This document shows positions 10,570 to 21,500 of a DNA stretch of 64,000 nucleotides, one piece after another. Position numbers and translations under genes: made by a program. The notes below the pieces were generated by a model. That model ran no database searches, was not told the origin of the DNA, and saw only the letters and a program-made list of their open reading frames with translations. The DNA comes from Gavia stellata (taxonomy: Eukaryota; Chordata; Aves; Gaviiformes; Gaviidae), in contig NC_082618.1 of NCBI RefSeq assembly GCF_030936135.1, forward strand, positions 10,665,034 through 10,729,033. Direction: 5' to 3'. The stretch's first letter is position 1. Each line of letters begins with the position of its first letter.

Positions 10570-11343
10570 GTGAGCTCTCCCGCCTCTGCCCGGGGAAGGG
10601 GCCGGCCGGGCTGCGCGGGCCGGCGCGGCGAGCGAACCGAGCCCGTGCGGGTACCCGCGCCGCGGGCCAAGCAGCAGAGCCGGCGGTCCCGCCTCCCAAT
10701 TCCTGCCTTTGGCGTCTAACATACCTCCTCTTGAAACGGGCCCCACGAGGCAGAGGAGCCTGGCTGGGCAGGATCGCGGCGGGACCTCGCAAGAAGGCGC
10801 TTCTGTTGCCAGCGGGGATTTTAGCGGCGGGTTTTGTTGCGCGCTCTCTGCTGAGCAGCACCAGCAGCTTCGTCAGGGTCCCGGTTTCACCTGTCCGTGT
10901 CATTTACGCTACAGAGAATACGACTAAGTATATTCTACAGAGCAGGGCATACAGTGAGATTATTCACAGTGTCAATATTCAACAGAGTATTTGATACTTG
11001 GGGATCTTCAGGAAAAACTATGTTAGGGCTCTTGTTGGAAGACAGCGAGATTTGTAATGCTGGAACTCCGTCAGGCCTCGCAAGTCCCTGTGCCCCTGCG
11101 CAGTTTCCCGGGCCACAGCCGAGCGTCAGCATCTGCAGCGCCGCGGCTGCTGTTCTCTACTCTTTAAATTAACTGAATTAACTTTAAATTAACTTTAAAG
11201 TAACTGAAAAACACATGATGTTTTAAATCACTGTATGTTTTAATGAACCAGTACATAGAACTTCATCAAAAATTAATCTTAAGAGCCCTGTTTTACAAAA
11301 CTAACTCAAATGCCCGTTTGTGTTTTCAGAGGAAGAAGGAAGA

Positions 11344-12864
11344 ATGTCACAAAAACAGCTGAAAGAAGCCTTTATCAGCAACTTAAACGGAACTAGTTTG
11401 CTGGAAATTTCACTAGGCTTGCCTCTAGCTCCTCTCTGCCTCCTTTGCAGAGGACTCCTCTTGATTTTATATTACCTGCACTATGGGAAACCCTTACGTT
11501 CAAGGAAATACAGCCTGCTGCTGGACTTCCTTGTGCTAGTATCTCCTCTCCTGTTCTCCTGTACAGTCTTGTCTCCAGTCATCTTTTTCGTGCCAACTGT
11601 CATTGCAGCTTTCTGTGCCGGAATATTTTCTAAAATCTACAGCCAAAGAAGACACGAGACCAGAGTGCCCTTTAGGCAAATCGTAAAAGACTTCCAGGAG
11701 ACATACTTGGATCCAGAGTACATTCCAGCAATAACCGTGTTTCGCGTTTATGTCAACGTGATGACATCAATCAGCATTTTAGCGGTGGATTTCCCGCAGT
11801 ATCCAAGGCGATACGCCAAAGCCGAGACCTATGGAACGGGAGTTATGGATTTGGGGGTTGGAGCTTTTATTTTTGGTAATGCTCTCGTTTGTCCTGAAGT
11901 TAGACAAAAGCCTTGTGTGACACAACCAAAATTTTCCAATCTTGCCAGGCAGTTCTTTTCTGTTTGGCCATTGATTTTTCTTGGCGTTGGACGACTGCTT
12001 AGTGTTAAATCTATAGAGTATCATGAACATACTTCAGAATATGGAGTGCACTGGAATTTTTTCTTTACCTTAGCATTTGTGAGGCTTGCAGCATCTCTAC
12101 TTTTAGCCATATTTCCGAAAAATAAATCTTGGATTGTTGCTATAAATCTCGCTGTACTTTATCAGCTTACTCTTAACACTACCTCTCTGAAGATGTTTAT
12201 CCTCCATGGGAGCAACGGCAGAGACACTAGGGCTGGCTTTTTAAATGCCAACAGGGAAGGACTGCTCTCTCTCTTTGGGTACCTGGCCATATACATGGCG
12301 AGCGTCCAGGTGGGACTCCAGCTGCAGAAGTGCAGAAGCTCGGTCAAAGGCTGGATGGAAGCCGCGTGTTTCTTGCTGCTGACAGTTCTCGTCCTCTTCC
12401 TATTTCTTCACGTGTCGCAAGCATATGCGGACCCTGTGTCCCGCCGGATGGCTAACCTATCCTACTGCCTATGGGTGGTTGCTCACTGCCTGACTTTCTT
12501 TATCTGTTTCGTAGCGGCAGATCTCATGTTGGTGTTCACAAAGCTTCTCGTGAAGGGGTCCAGCGTGCCCAGTTGCTGGAAGGTTGTAAAGGCCCCTAAT
12601 ACCAGTACAAAGCACGAAAGGGAGGCCGTGCCTGTCGGAAGGGAGGGCAGGCTGTCGTGCATTTGCCTGATTAGCGCTATTAATAAAAATCAGTTACTAT
12701 TTTTCTTGCTAGCAAATGTTATGACTGGTACTGTGAATATACTGATAGATACAATCCACAGCAAGACTGCATTTACGTTATGTATACTACACTTGTATAT
12801 GTTTTTTAACTGTTTAATTATGTATATATTGCATGCCAAAAATATAGTATTAAAGTTTTGGTGA
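11344..12864 (+). CDS. PIGW: PIGW, GPI-anchor biosynthesis inositol acyltransferase
   Basis: Multi-pass ER membrane enzyme (GWT1 family) that transfers a palmitoyl chain to the inositol of GlcN-PI, an early step of GPI-anchor synthesis. The coding region is one uninterrupted exon of 506 codons (human 504). It follows an acceptor at 11329, so the in-frame codons before 11330 are intronic. The start MSQKQLKEAFISNLNGTS matches human MSEKQMKEAFVSNLNGT and has A at -3. About a dozen hydrophobic segments are visible. Conserved stretches include AVDFPQYPRRYAKAE (147-161), YGTGVMDLGVG (163-173), EYGVHWNFFF (232-241) and NANREG (301-306). The protein ends KNIVLKFW, like human. No frameshift or missing block was seen. 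Confidence 0.97.
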   Translation: MSQKQLKEAFISNLNGTSLLEISLGLPLAPLCLLCRGLLLILYYLHYGKPLRSRKYSLLLDFLVLVSPLLFSCTVLSPVIFFVPTVIAAFCAGIFSKIYSQRRHETRVPFRQIVKDFQETYLDPEYIPAITVFRVYVNVMTSISILAVDFPQYPRRYAKAETYGTGVMDLGVGAFIFGNALVCPEVRQKPCVTQPKFSNLARQFFSVWPLIFLGVGRLLSVKSIEYHEHTSEYGVHWNFFFTLAFVRLAASLLLAIFPKNKSWIVAINLAVLYQLTLNTTSLKMFILHGSNGRDTRAGFLNANREGLLSLFGYLAIYMASVQVGLQLQKCRSSVKGWMEAACFLLLTVLVLFLFLHVSQAYADPVSRRMANLSYCLWVVAHCLTFFICFVAADLMLVFTKLLVKGSSVPSCWKVVKAPNTSTKHEREAVPVGREGRLSCICLISAINKNQLLFFLLANVMTGTVNILIDTIHSKTAFTLCILHLYMFFNCLIMYILHAKNIVLKFW

Positions 12865-15800
12865 TTCCACTCTGTCTTAAGTGGACTAGTTGAACTTTGT
12901 TTGCTGTGGTTGAATGATGGTATTCTAATGGAAAAATGAGTAATTTTCCTGTAGGTATTGCAATAATTTATGATTTAGTATAGTTTTTTATGATTTAGTG
13001 TTGATTATTGTTTTAATGGCTTGTTTTACCAAAGTATATAGTTGATGCTGTTACCTGTTGGAGTTGTTACACATTTTCCTGAAAACTTAGGTTTTGAGAT
13101 TGTTTGCTGCATCTTCCTGCTGCTCCTATAAACGCTCACGCGGAAAAGTGATGCTGTATTTACACTTAGTGAACTGTGTTCATACCCGACTGCTGGTAGG
13201 ATTAGATAACAATGTCTAGAGCAGAAGTCAGATGAAAAGTAAGAAAATGAGTAATTACAGAGAGACTTAGCTGTGTCAAGATTTACTTAGTTAAGGCCCT
13301 TGCATAAATAATAGATAAGAATAGTTCTTTATATAAAATGTATTGAATAAGTGGATACTTAAAAATGTTTTGGCCCCAGTCTTGCCGAGATTTATGCATA
13401 TGCTTGTCTTTGATGGCAGTAATTGTATGTGGAATGTTAATCACATACTGAAATCTAAATTAGCCTTTGAATTAAAGCTAAATTTTATTTTCATCCTCAC
13501 TGATGAATATAAAGGAAGACCCTAGATAAAGTGCGATGCTCTGAAGGATAAAATTCAACTGTAGATGAATTCATAAAGCAGTTGTTGGAATTTATGGTGC
13601 AGATAGTAAGAGCAGCAAAGCCTTTTGTAAGAAAATACAAAGATCCAAATCTAATTCACCCCCAGCCTGCATACCAACATGTTGTGACAGCTCATCTTTA
13701 GGAACGCTGTAAAATATAATCTTCAGGTCTACTTGAAAAGTACTCAAGGCCCACCTACTTGTCTATAAAATTACTTTAAACAGCAGCTCATTTAGCACTG
13801 TATTTTGACAGCTGCGATGTCTTCAAGGGGGAACATTCTGTATTAAGTTTTATTAGCAAACAAACAGTGTGCAAATGGAAAGAAGCATGACGCAGCAGGT
13901 CAGGGTACCGGCAGAGTATTGACAAGAGACGTGCTCAGTTACTCTATCACAGTCTTCCTGCAAGCCCAGAGCAGAACACCCTCTTTGTTCACTTTCCTAG
14001 CTGTGACAGTTCTTCCTGACCTCATTAAGTTGTTGAGAAGAGAAACACATTTAAAGATTGTGAGGAATTCAGTAACGGAAGATAGAAACACTTAAGAATT
14101 AGATGTCTGATGTCAGTGGAGTTACAGCAGTGCACATGGGCTGTATTTCAAATTTTTCCTTGTCTATGAAACGTGATGAATCATAAAACCTATGGGGATT
14201 AAGCCTCTAAATCAGATTCCTTAAGGCAGACATGCTGTGGAATATTCTTAAATTTATGAGGTTCTCTTAGCCACTGACCAATGGAAAGGTGAAGTCTGAG
14301 GATTATGTGCTGTGGCCGTGCTGATTTCATGCTTGTTTACTTCCCAGTTACAGCCGTATAGTCTTCAGAATTCAAGCAAAACAGGCTGTATTACCCTGGG
14401 GACAGATGCAATTAATTGGCAACAATGTCTTATAAACAGTTGTCAGAGTTTGTAGCAGAGTTTTCTGGTAACTGGCGTACGTATTTCTTTTAAAACATTT
14501 CCTAGGGAAGAAAGGCCTCCATCATGAACTGAATGGCACTACTCATTTATGCAAAATTACTCATGGATATTAATATTTGAAATATTTGAAGCACAGGAGC
14601 TGCAGTGAGTTCTGCCTGTGAGCACAAGTCTATCAATGTGATTCAGAATTAAGGCATTAATGGGGTGTGACAAAGCGGAGTTGTGTCTGGACAAGCAGCA
14701 AACTATCTAGATGCCAACTCCCATTTTGTGAAGCAAAAATTCCGTGGGAGGTCTGCTGCGTCTGTGCAGAGCCCTCTCAGCTCCGCACAGGCAGCAGGCC
14801 GGCGGGTACCAATACCAGGACTGGAGCTGCGGTTTGCAACAAGATTGCCGGCAAACCGGGGGGACTGTGGTGCAGGAGAGTGAGAACCTGCTTCTCTCGA
14901 CAACGGCACACCACCGCATCGTGAGGCCGTCTCCCGCTTTTAAAGCCGTGTGAAGTAAGTTGTTCACCACTGAATTAATGAGAGACAATTAATTCTCATT
15001 GCTTATTGTCGATAACAAATGCGGCAAGCTCTGCCCTGAAGCAACCAGCATAGTTATTAATGCTGAATGTTTAGACTATGAATAGATACCGATAATTAAC
15101 CGTGCCTCTGAAAGAACCAAGAAATGCAAGCAAGCATTCTTTGATCACGGAGTCTATACGAGCAAACGGCACGGTAATGAGTTCGAGAAGATGCGAGAGA
15201 AGCTAACGCTACGACACTGCTGCAGACTCGTTCTCCACCTCAGTAGCTGTTAGCTCAGTGGTTGGTAGGAACACGAACACTACGTTTCATTTCATTTTGG
15301 GGTGTGTTTAGACAAGTAAGCTTGTACAGATCAAAGATATATTTTAAAAAAAAATCAGAAACTTTGATTTAGCTGTTACATAATTAGTAAAAGTTACAGG
15401 TATTTCAACTAGTAGGACTGAAAAAGCTCAACTATAGCCTGCCACCAACTTCAGTAATAATGGTAAAGCAGAGGACTGGGAAAACATTATTTGTTTTGTC
15501 TTTGATGCCGTAATTCCACCGAATGACCTTTTTGTAGGGCTGCAGGATAGAAAAAATATGGTGGGAGCGTAGAGCTGATTACATTTATCCTTAACCTTGT
15601 TGGTTGTTAAACATTAGTAGCTTCTTACCAAATTTCATTATTTTTAAGGATCAACTCACTAGCATGCCTTCCTTTCCAACCCAGTAGCGTCTCTTTTGAA
15701 GTCAAATGTTACAATAAAGATTTCAGGCTGTATCCTATTTCAAAGCCACTATGTCCTAAAGAACAGGTATTTCTTCCAGGCAGAAGATGGGGCATGCAAA

Positions 15801-16600
15801 TGAACAGCACGAAGGGGCTGTCTGTCTTTTTCCCTGTTTTGTAGATAACAAGCAACCTGCATGTTCTAGCAACTTAAAAAAAAAAGCCTTTTCCGTGGAT
15901 AAAAATTACATTAAATACAATGGTGCTTTTCATACATAGTTTACCAGTGTGCACCCTGAGAATACAAAATTTGGGGCATTGCTGTTCTGTTGTTGTGATC
16001 CAACCACACTCTGGGAGTGGAGGGGCAGAAGTGACACAAGAGCCCGCACGCTGAACGGACCCTGCTCCCTGAGACGACGTTTGCTCATCATGGTCTGGCG
16101 CGCTCACGATACTCTAACGTGAGAAACTATCCCTTGTTACAAAATGCCAGCTTTCTCTCTTGCTGAAGAAGAAAACCATGAAAATACACGAACTGCAAAC
16201 TGTGCAGTGATGTGGCTCTGCGCAATGTTTCCGTTAGAGGTAGAGATCTCGCGTGATGAGTTCAAGTAAATTAACTCCTCCACTAAAGATGGTTTTTATG
16301 CAGAAATAAGAAAAAAAAAATCCTGCTCCCTAATTGCCTCCCCTGCATTTTCTTGTGAGGACTTTAATATCTATATACATAAACAACAAGAATGAACAGA
16401 TCAACTGTATTATTTAATAGTTCAAGAAAGGCTACAGGGTTTTTTTTGGCTGCCTAAATTAAGCAGCCACAGGATTTCTAGTTGGTTGCACTAGGGTGCT
16501 GCGGAAGCCAACAGCCTTAAGTTCGAGACCGTAAGTCCAATTAAAGCCTGCCTACCTGGCGTGTAATCAGGGCAGGGAAATGTGAGGCTGCACTTTGATG
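12865..16600. other. PIGW 3' UTR and AT-rich intergenic DNA
   Basis: No gene recognised. AATAAA at 15713-15718 is one possible PIGW polyadenylation signal, which would give a 2.8 kb 3' UTR; ATTAAA near 13470 is another. A GC-richer patch at 14,660-14,950 is open in several frames on both strands but resembles no protein I know. B-box-like AGTTCGAGACC near 16,521 has no matching A box. Confidence 0.5.
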
Positions 16601-16639
16601 TTCGGGCTGGGACTGAAGCGCAGGCGTTCGATGCGTTTT

Positions 16640-18460
16640 TGTTAGCTTACGCTCCCCGCCGGTCTACGCTCCCCGTCTCTACAGCACAGCCTGCGCCGAG
16701 GCCCTGCCCACACACAGGCCCCGATACGCTCCGGCCCTGTCCCACTCGAGACAGCGACGGGTTCCGTCCCGCCGACACGCCGGGGTTTAACCCCGCTCGC
16801 TCCCCTTCGCCCACCCCCCGGTTCCCCCTCTCCCAACCGCACCGCGGCGGGGGCCGCTCGCAAACCGCCCTGGGGACAGTTCCTCACGCCCCACCGCGGA
16901 CACGGCGCCCTTCCAAGGCGAGGGCCTGGGCGCGGGCCCCGTGTCCCGCCGGCTCCCCACCGCCGCGCCCCGGGGCGGGAAGGCGACGGCAGCGGCCGCC
17001 GGACGGGAGGGGAAGGCCCGCGGGACCACCGCGCCCGGCCCCCCCCCCCGGCCCCGGGGCCAGGCCTCTGACGGGCCCCCGCCCTCAGGCCCCGGGGCCG
17101 CGGCGGGCGCCCCCCCCCCCCCCCCCGCCCCTCAGCCCCCCGCCCAGCCGCGACCCCCCGGACTCGCGGTCGAACGCGCCGCTCCGGCCGTTTGCGACAG
17201 GGGCCGCCGCGCAGCTCCTCCGGCGGCCGGGCCCGCGGGGGCGGGAGGTAACGGGTGAGCGGGCGCCTCCCGCGGCCAGGCCCGGGGGCGGCGAGGCGGG
17301 GCCGCGGCCCGGGGCGGGGGGGAGCGGCGGGGCTGCGGCCTCTCGCGAGAGGAGGGCGGGGCGGCCCGGGGCCGGGGCCGGGGCCGCCGCCTGTGGGGAG
17401 GGCCCGGGGAGGGGGAGAGGAAGGAGGCGGCTCTGTGGCGGAGCTCGGGGTGTCCGCCCGCCTGTCAGAGCGCCCGGGCCGCCGACTCGCGGAGGAGCCG
17501 GTAAAGGCCCGAGGGGGGCGAGACGGCCGGTGGGCCGCAGGGCAGGGCAGGGGCCCCGGCGGGGCTGAGGGGAGGCGGGAGGAGGGGGAGGCCGGGAGCC
17601 GGCCCGCCGGCTGCCTCCGCTCGGGGCTGCCTCCCCGCCATCGCCGCTCCGGGCGGGCAGTCGCGCCGCGCCGGCTGGAGGCCGGGCGAGGGCAGGGAGG
17701 AGCGGGGTGGGTCTGCCCGCCGCGTCGCCCGGGCTGCAGACCCCGGCGCGCCCTCTTCCCCGGCCCCGCCGGAGGGAGGTGGCGGCGGGCCCACGGGCGC
17801 CGCCAACCCCGGGCTGGCGCCGCAGCTGGGGAGCGGGAGGGCGGCGGGACCCCTCCCCGCAGCCGCGGCCCGCCAGCCGGTCGCCCTCGCGGAGAGGCGG
17901 CCCCGCTCCGCAGGTGGAGGCGCCCCCTCGCCCCGCCGCCGCTCCCCTCCCTCCCTCCCTCCCCCACAGCCGCCGCGGGGCGGGACGGGGCCGGCGGAGA
18001 GCCGCAAACCCCGCTCCGGGCTGGGCGGGTCCCCCGCCGGCCTGTCTGGGCCGGTGGCGGGCGGGGGAGGCGGGGAGCGGCCCGCAGCGCGGCGGGCTCC
18101 ATCCCCCGCCGGCCTCCGGCCTGCCTCCCGCGGCTGTGCCCGGCGGAGGGCCGGGTGCGCTCCTCCCCGCCGTCCCCTCCCTTTCTTCCACGTTATGTCG
18201 CATTTCCCAGCCAGCCCACCTCTCCCGTTCCCGGCCCGTAGTCTTTTTGAGTCCCTTCCAAGCGGCGGGCACAGGCTGCGCGCCCGGGCGTGGGCTGGGC
18301 GGCGGGGCCAGCGCTCGGCGTGGTGAATCAGGCGATGGGGTAAAGCAGGCTTGTTCCCGGGCTGGTGAAAGTGTGCCGGCGAAGCGCGGCGGGTGTTTAC
18401 CTCCCCGGGGTTTGGCTGCTCGCAGGCTGGAGCGGGGAGGAAGCAGCGACAGCGGCAGAG
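16640..18460. promoter_or_regulatory. Large CpG island, GGNBP2 promoter
   Basis: About 1.8 kb of CpG-dense DNA ending at the GGNBP2 start codon, including a C17 run around 17,110-17,126. It should hold the untranslated first exon. Candidate plus-strand donors are ACGG|GTGAGC near 17,256 and GCCG|GTAAAG at 17,501. The acceptor is GCTCGCAG ending at 18425. Long open frames on both strands here reflect base composition. Confidence 0.8.
18321..18402 (+). repeat. Copy B of a block shared with the PIGW/MYO19 promoter
   Basis: Starts TGGTGAATCAGGCG and runs through AGCAGGC, TTCCCG, CTGGTGAAAGTG to TTTACCT, in the same order as copy A at 10161-10239. It lies just before the acceptor of the GGNBP2 start-codon exon. 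Confidence 0.6.
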
Positions 18461-18553
18461 ATGGCGCGGCTGGTTGCAGTTTGCAGAGACGGGGAGGAGG
18501 AATTCCCTTTCGAGAAGAGGCAGATTCCCCTCTACATCGATGACACCCTCACG
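18426..18553 (+). CDS. GGNBP2: GGNBP2 start-codon exon (residues 1-31; CDS from 18461)
   Basis: Acceptor GCTCGCAG, 35 nt of 5' UTR, then ATG in strong context (GAGATGG). Encodes MARLVAVCRDGEEEFPFEK and ends DDTLT with donor ACG|GTGAGT, phase 0. Confidence 0.95.
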
Positions 18554-21500
18554 GTGAGTGCCTGCGCCCCGCGGAGCACCTGGTGTCCCCGCACCTCCCG
18601 CCCGCAACGTGTGCGGGCGGTGTGTTGCAATTCCCAGGCGAGGCCTTTTCCCTCGGCAGGCCTGCTAGGCTCCTCCTTTGCTCCCGCAGCGCTAATCTTT
18701 GGGACTTTGCAACACTTCGGGTTAACAGCGCTTAATGTGGCAACTTTTTTATCTGATTCCCAGCTCTAAAAACACGCAAACCGCATAACAACAAAGTTAT
18801 TGCTGTGTTGGGGCCTGCGCGTAACTTGTTTTCAAGTGACAAGCATGTCTCGGTGCCCAAGCCCAAATGCGGAGCAAAGCCATTTTTCAGTTAATAAGGA
18901 AGGGAGCCATATTAACGTTAAAACCCAGGTTTACAGCTAGGTGGTTATTATGCTCTTAATTAGGCAAGAAGAGGCTAAAGGTGTTTTTGAAAGCTTTGGC
19001 TTAAGGTAAGGGTTGCAGAGTCTGTAATAATGTGCTGCTATGGCTACAGTAACAAATCTGAGAGAGTTTCCGATTCAGTGTGTTATTCTGAATTGAAAAA
19101 CATGGGGGTTTTGCCATTTCCAGAATATTCAGTGGAAAAATGAACTAAGTGCAGCTTGGAGGCTCTCTAGTCTCTCTTCTCTTCCTCACGCGTTTAAGGA
19201 AAGGTTCAGAAATTGCATCGTAGGTGAGCACAGAGAAAATGGAAAAAAATTCTCTAACTAGCCAGTTGTCGTTTGTTTTAATTCTTAAGGTGTGAAAATG
19301 TTGGGTTGAAAATAAAATTGGACTTAGTGTAATTGGGTACCTTAATTACTCATATTTGATTTTTGTTGCTGTCAGTGGTGTGACGGTAACTGCTGCTACT
19401 TCAAATGGTGTAAAATGTATGTGCTTTAAATTCCGGATCTCATGGTTTAGTATGGGAGAATGCCTGGCTCGCATCAGCTAACTTGATCAATTTCGTAACA
19501 TAATTTCTTCCACCTTCCAGAACAAAACAATTGAGTGTCTTCAGACAGTCTCTTAACCTTCCACCCCCCTGTTAAAGATTATCTATCTCAATCCCATCTG
19601 GTTTTGCTACACTTGAAGAAAGGATCTTTGCTGTATTTTAGTTTTGATCGTTTTAAATGATGGCATATTATTAATTTACCAAATATCACTATTTTTTGGC
19701 TTTGCATCGTCTGTCATCTCTGGTTAACTGTGCTTATGCATTAGGCAAAGTTTCCCCTTAAGTTGTCCAAAGCTCTCCTGGAGTGGTTGATTACCTGAAG
19801 AACCCAGCACTGGGTAGGAATAGTGTAAGTTTGGGGTTTTTTGATGTCTTGGCCACGCCTTTGAAGTTACTGTGCCTCTCCATTCCCCGTGTAGTTCTAA
19901 GATCTTAGATTTCTCTCTCTCTCTCTTTTTTCTTCTTTTTTTCCCCTGGACTCCCTAGTAAAAATTACTCGTTAGATTGTGTCGAGTAGAAGACTTACCA
20001 TGCTCGTGTTACCTTTGTTGTGTTTAATAGGTTGAGAGAGAGAGAGTGAAAATGCACTATACCAGGTGTCAGGTAGATGATTTCAACTGACCTAAAATTC
20101 CATTTGTGATATAGTTCCAGAATTTAACGCCAGGCCCGAACTTTGTGCAGTTGCAGTAGGTTGTCACTATCGTTTTACTTTTTACACCAGAGGCAAACCA
20201 TGCTCGTGATTGAAGAGGTTCCTATAGCTGTAAATCAGTTTTGTGTCCATCTGGCTGAAAGGCACTTGTGCAAGTCATCCTCACCGTGAAGAAATCTTAT
20301 CTCAGGTCCATCTTTTTTTCCATTGTTACTGTTGTTACAAAGTACTCAAATTTCTAGGTGGTTTCTGGAGGCTTTTATTACATAAATCTGCAGAAGCGAG
20401 TGAATGAACTCTCAGCTTCCTTGTCTCAGTGTCTTCTATAATTTATTTTTTAAATCCTTAATGAGAGCTATTGCAAGAGATGCAGTTGACTTTGAAACAT
20501 AATTTTATATCTGCAGCATTATCTTTAAAAAATAGTGGTGTTTACTGATAGTAGCTGGCTTGTGTTGACCTCTTAAAACTCAAATTTTAAAAACAATGGG
20601 ACTAGCTTCATTTCTGTTAGTCAGCTGGAAGACTTAATCTATGCCTTAAATCTAGAAACAGTGAATCAGGGATTGCAAATTAGTGAATGAATGGCCTATA
20701 ATGCTCTTAAGCTTGTAACATTGCTTTGTAGCAGCATAGAAAGCTGTTTAGGTGCAATGTGATACTGCTCCTCTAAATGAATTGTTCACTATCGCACTCT
20801 TCTGTTTCTTATGGCTCGACTAGAAATTAAAGGAAGTTTAAATATTTAACCCTTTTAATTTCTTAAGCAGCTTTTATGATTTCTAGAAGGCATTCCATTT
20901 GATGTGGTATTATGGGAATTTTTTCTTCCAATTCAGGGTGTGATGGTGGTTGATGTTTAACCACTTAACAAAATCTCATCAGACACATGAATTAATTTAG
21001 TCTTTGATAGTTTCGCTCTGTTGTACAAAACACCTAAGGGTGCTGTCTGATAGTGGGAGATGAAGGCGAGGGGAGAAAAAATATGCAGATTTCTCTCTGT
21101 TATTAGCAGATAGAGCCTTTGCATGTAGCTCATTCCCCATAGAAACATCAAATTAGCAATACAGGAAACCTGTAATTCTGCAGCAAGAACTTGTGCTGCT
21201 GCTTTGTGTGTATGGGTCAGGGGCAAGGGAAACTGGAAAAGAAATGCATGAGAGGTCAGAATTAGCACTGACTGTGGCACTGTTCTGCACAAAGATAAGG
21301 CAGCTGTGCTAACGTTCCAATTCTAGCACATGTGAGATCAAAATATTGCCTTGCTTTCTGGCCTTAGAGAATTGATGTTTATTTTGGAGCAACGCTGAGT
21401 GCCTGTAAAAGTAAATGTATGAGTTCTCTGGAGGTAGTGTCAGCAATTACAAAGGCAGCGGGGAATTCTGGCTTTACTAGACAGTTGAGGGAAGGTGGAG

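Larger units (their letters stand above)
9600..10720. promoter_or_regulatory. CpG island, likely bidirectional MYO19/PIGW promoter
   Basis: Extremely GC-rich and CpG-dense DNA between the divergent genes MYO19 (minus) and PIGW (plus). It holds a minus-strand donor at 10050/10049 and a plus-strand donor at 10569/10570, facing away from each other, as expected of a head-to-head pair. The same arrangement is known for the human genes. No TATA box was seen. Start sites cannot be placed exactly. Confidence 0.8.

Noticed and set aside
11320-11343. In-frame extension upstream of the PIGW ATG
   Set aside because: It crosses the acceptor at 11329 and begins with GTG; homology starts at the ATG at 11344.
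16440-16535. tRNA-like B box AGTTCGAGACC
   Set aside because: No A box, acceptor stem or anticodon arm could be folded around it.
16642-18607. Several 280-486 codon open frames on both strands
   Set aside because: GC-rich island with few stop codons; overlapping frames on both strands, all Pro/Arg/Gly-rich, no domain.
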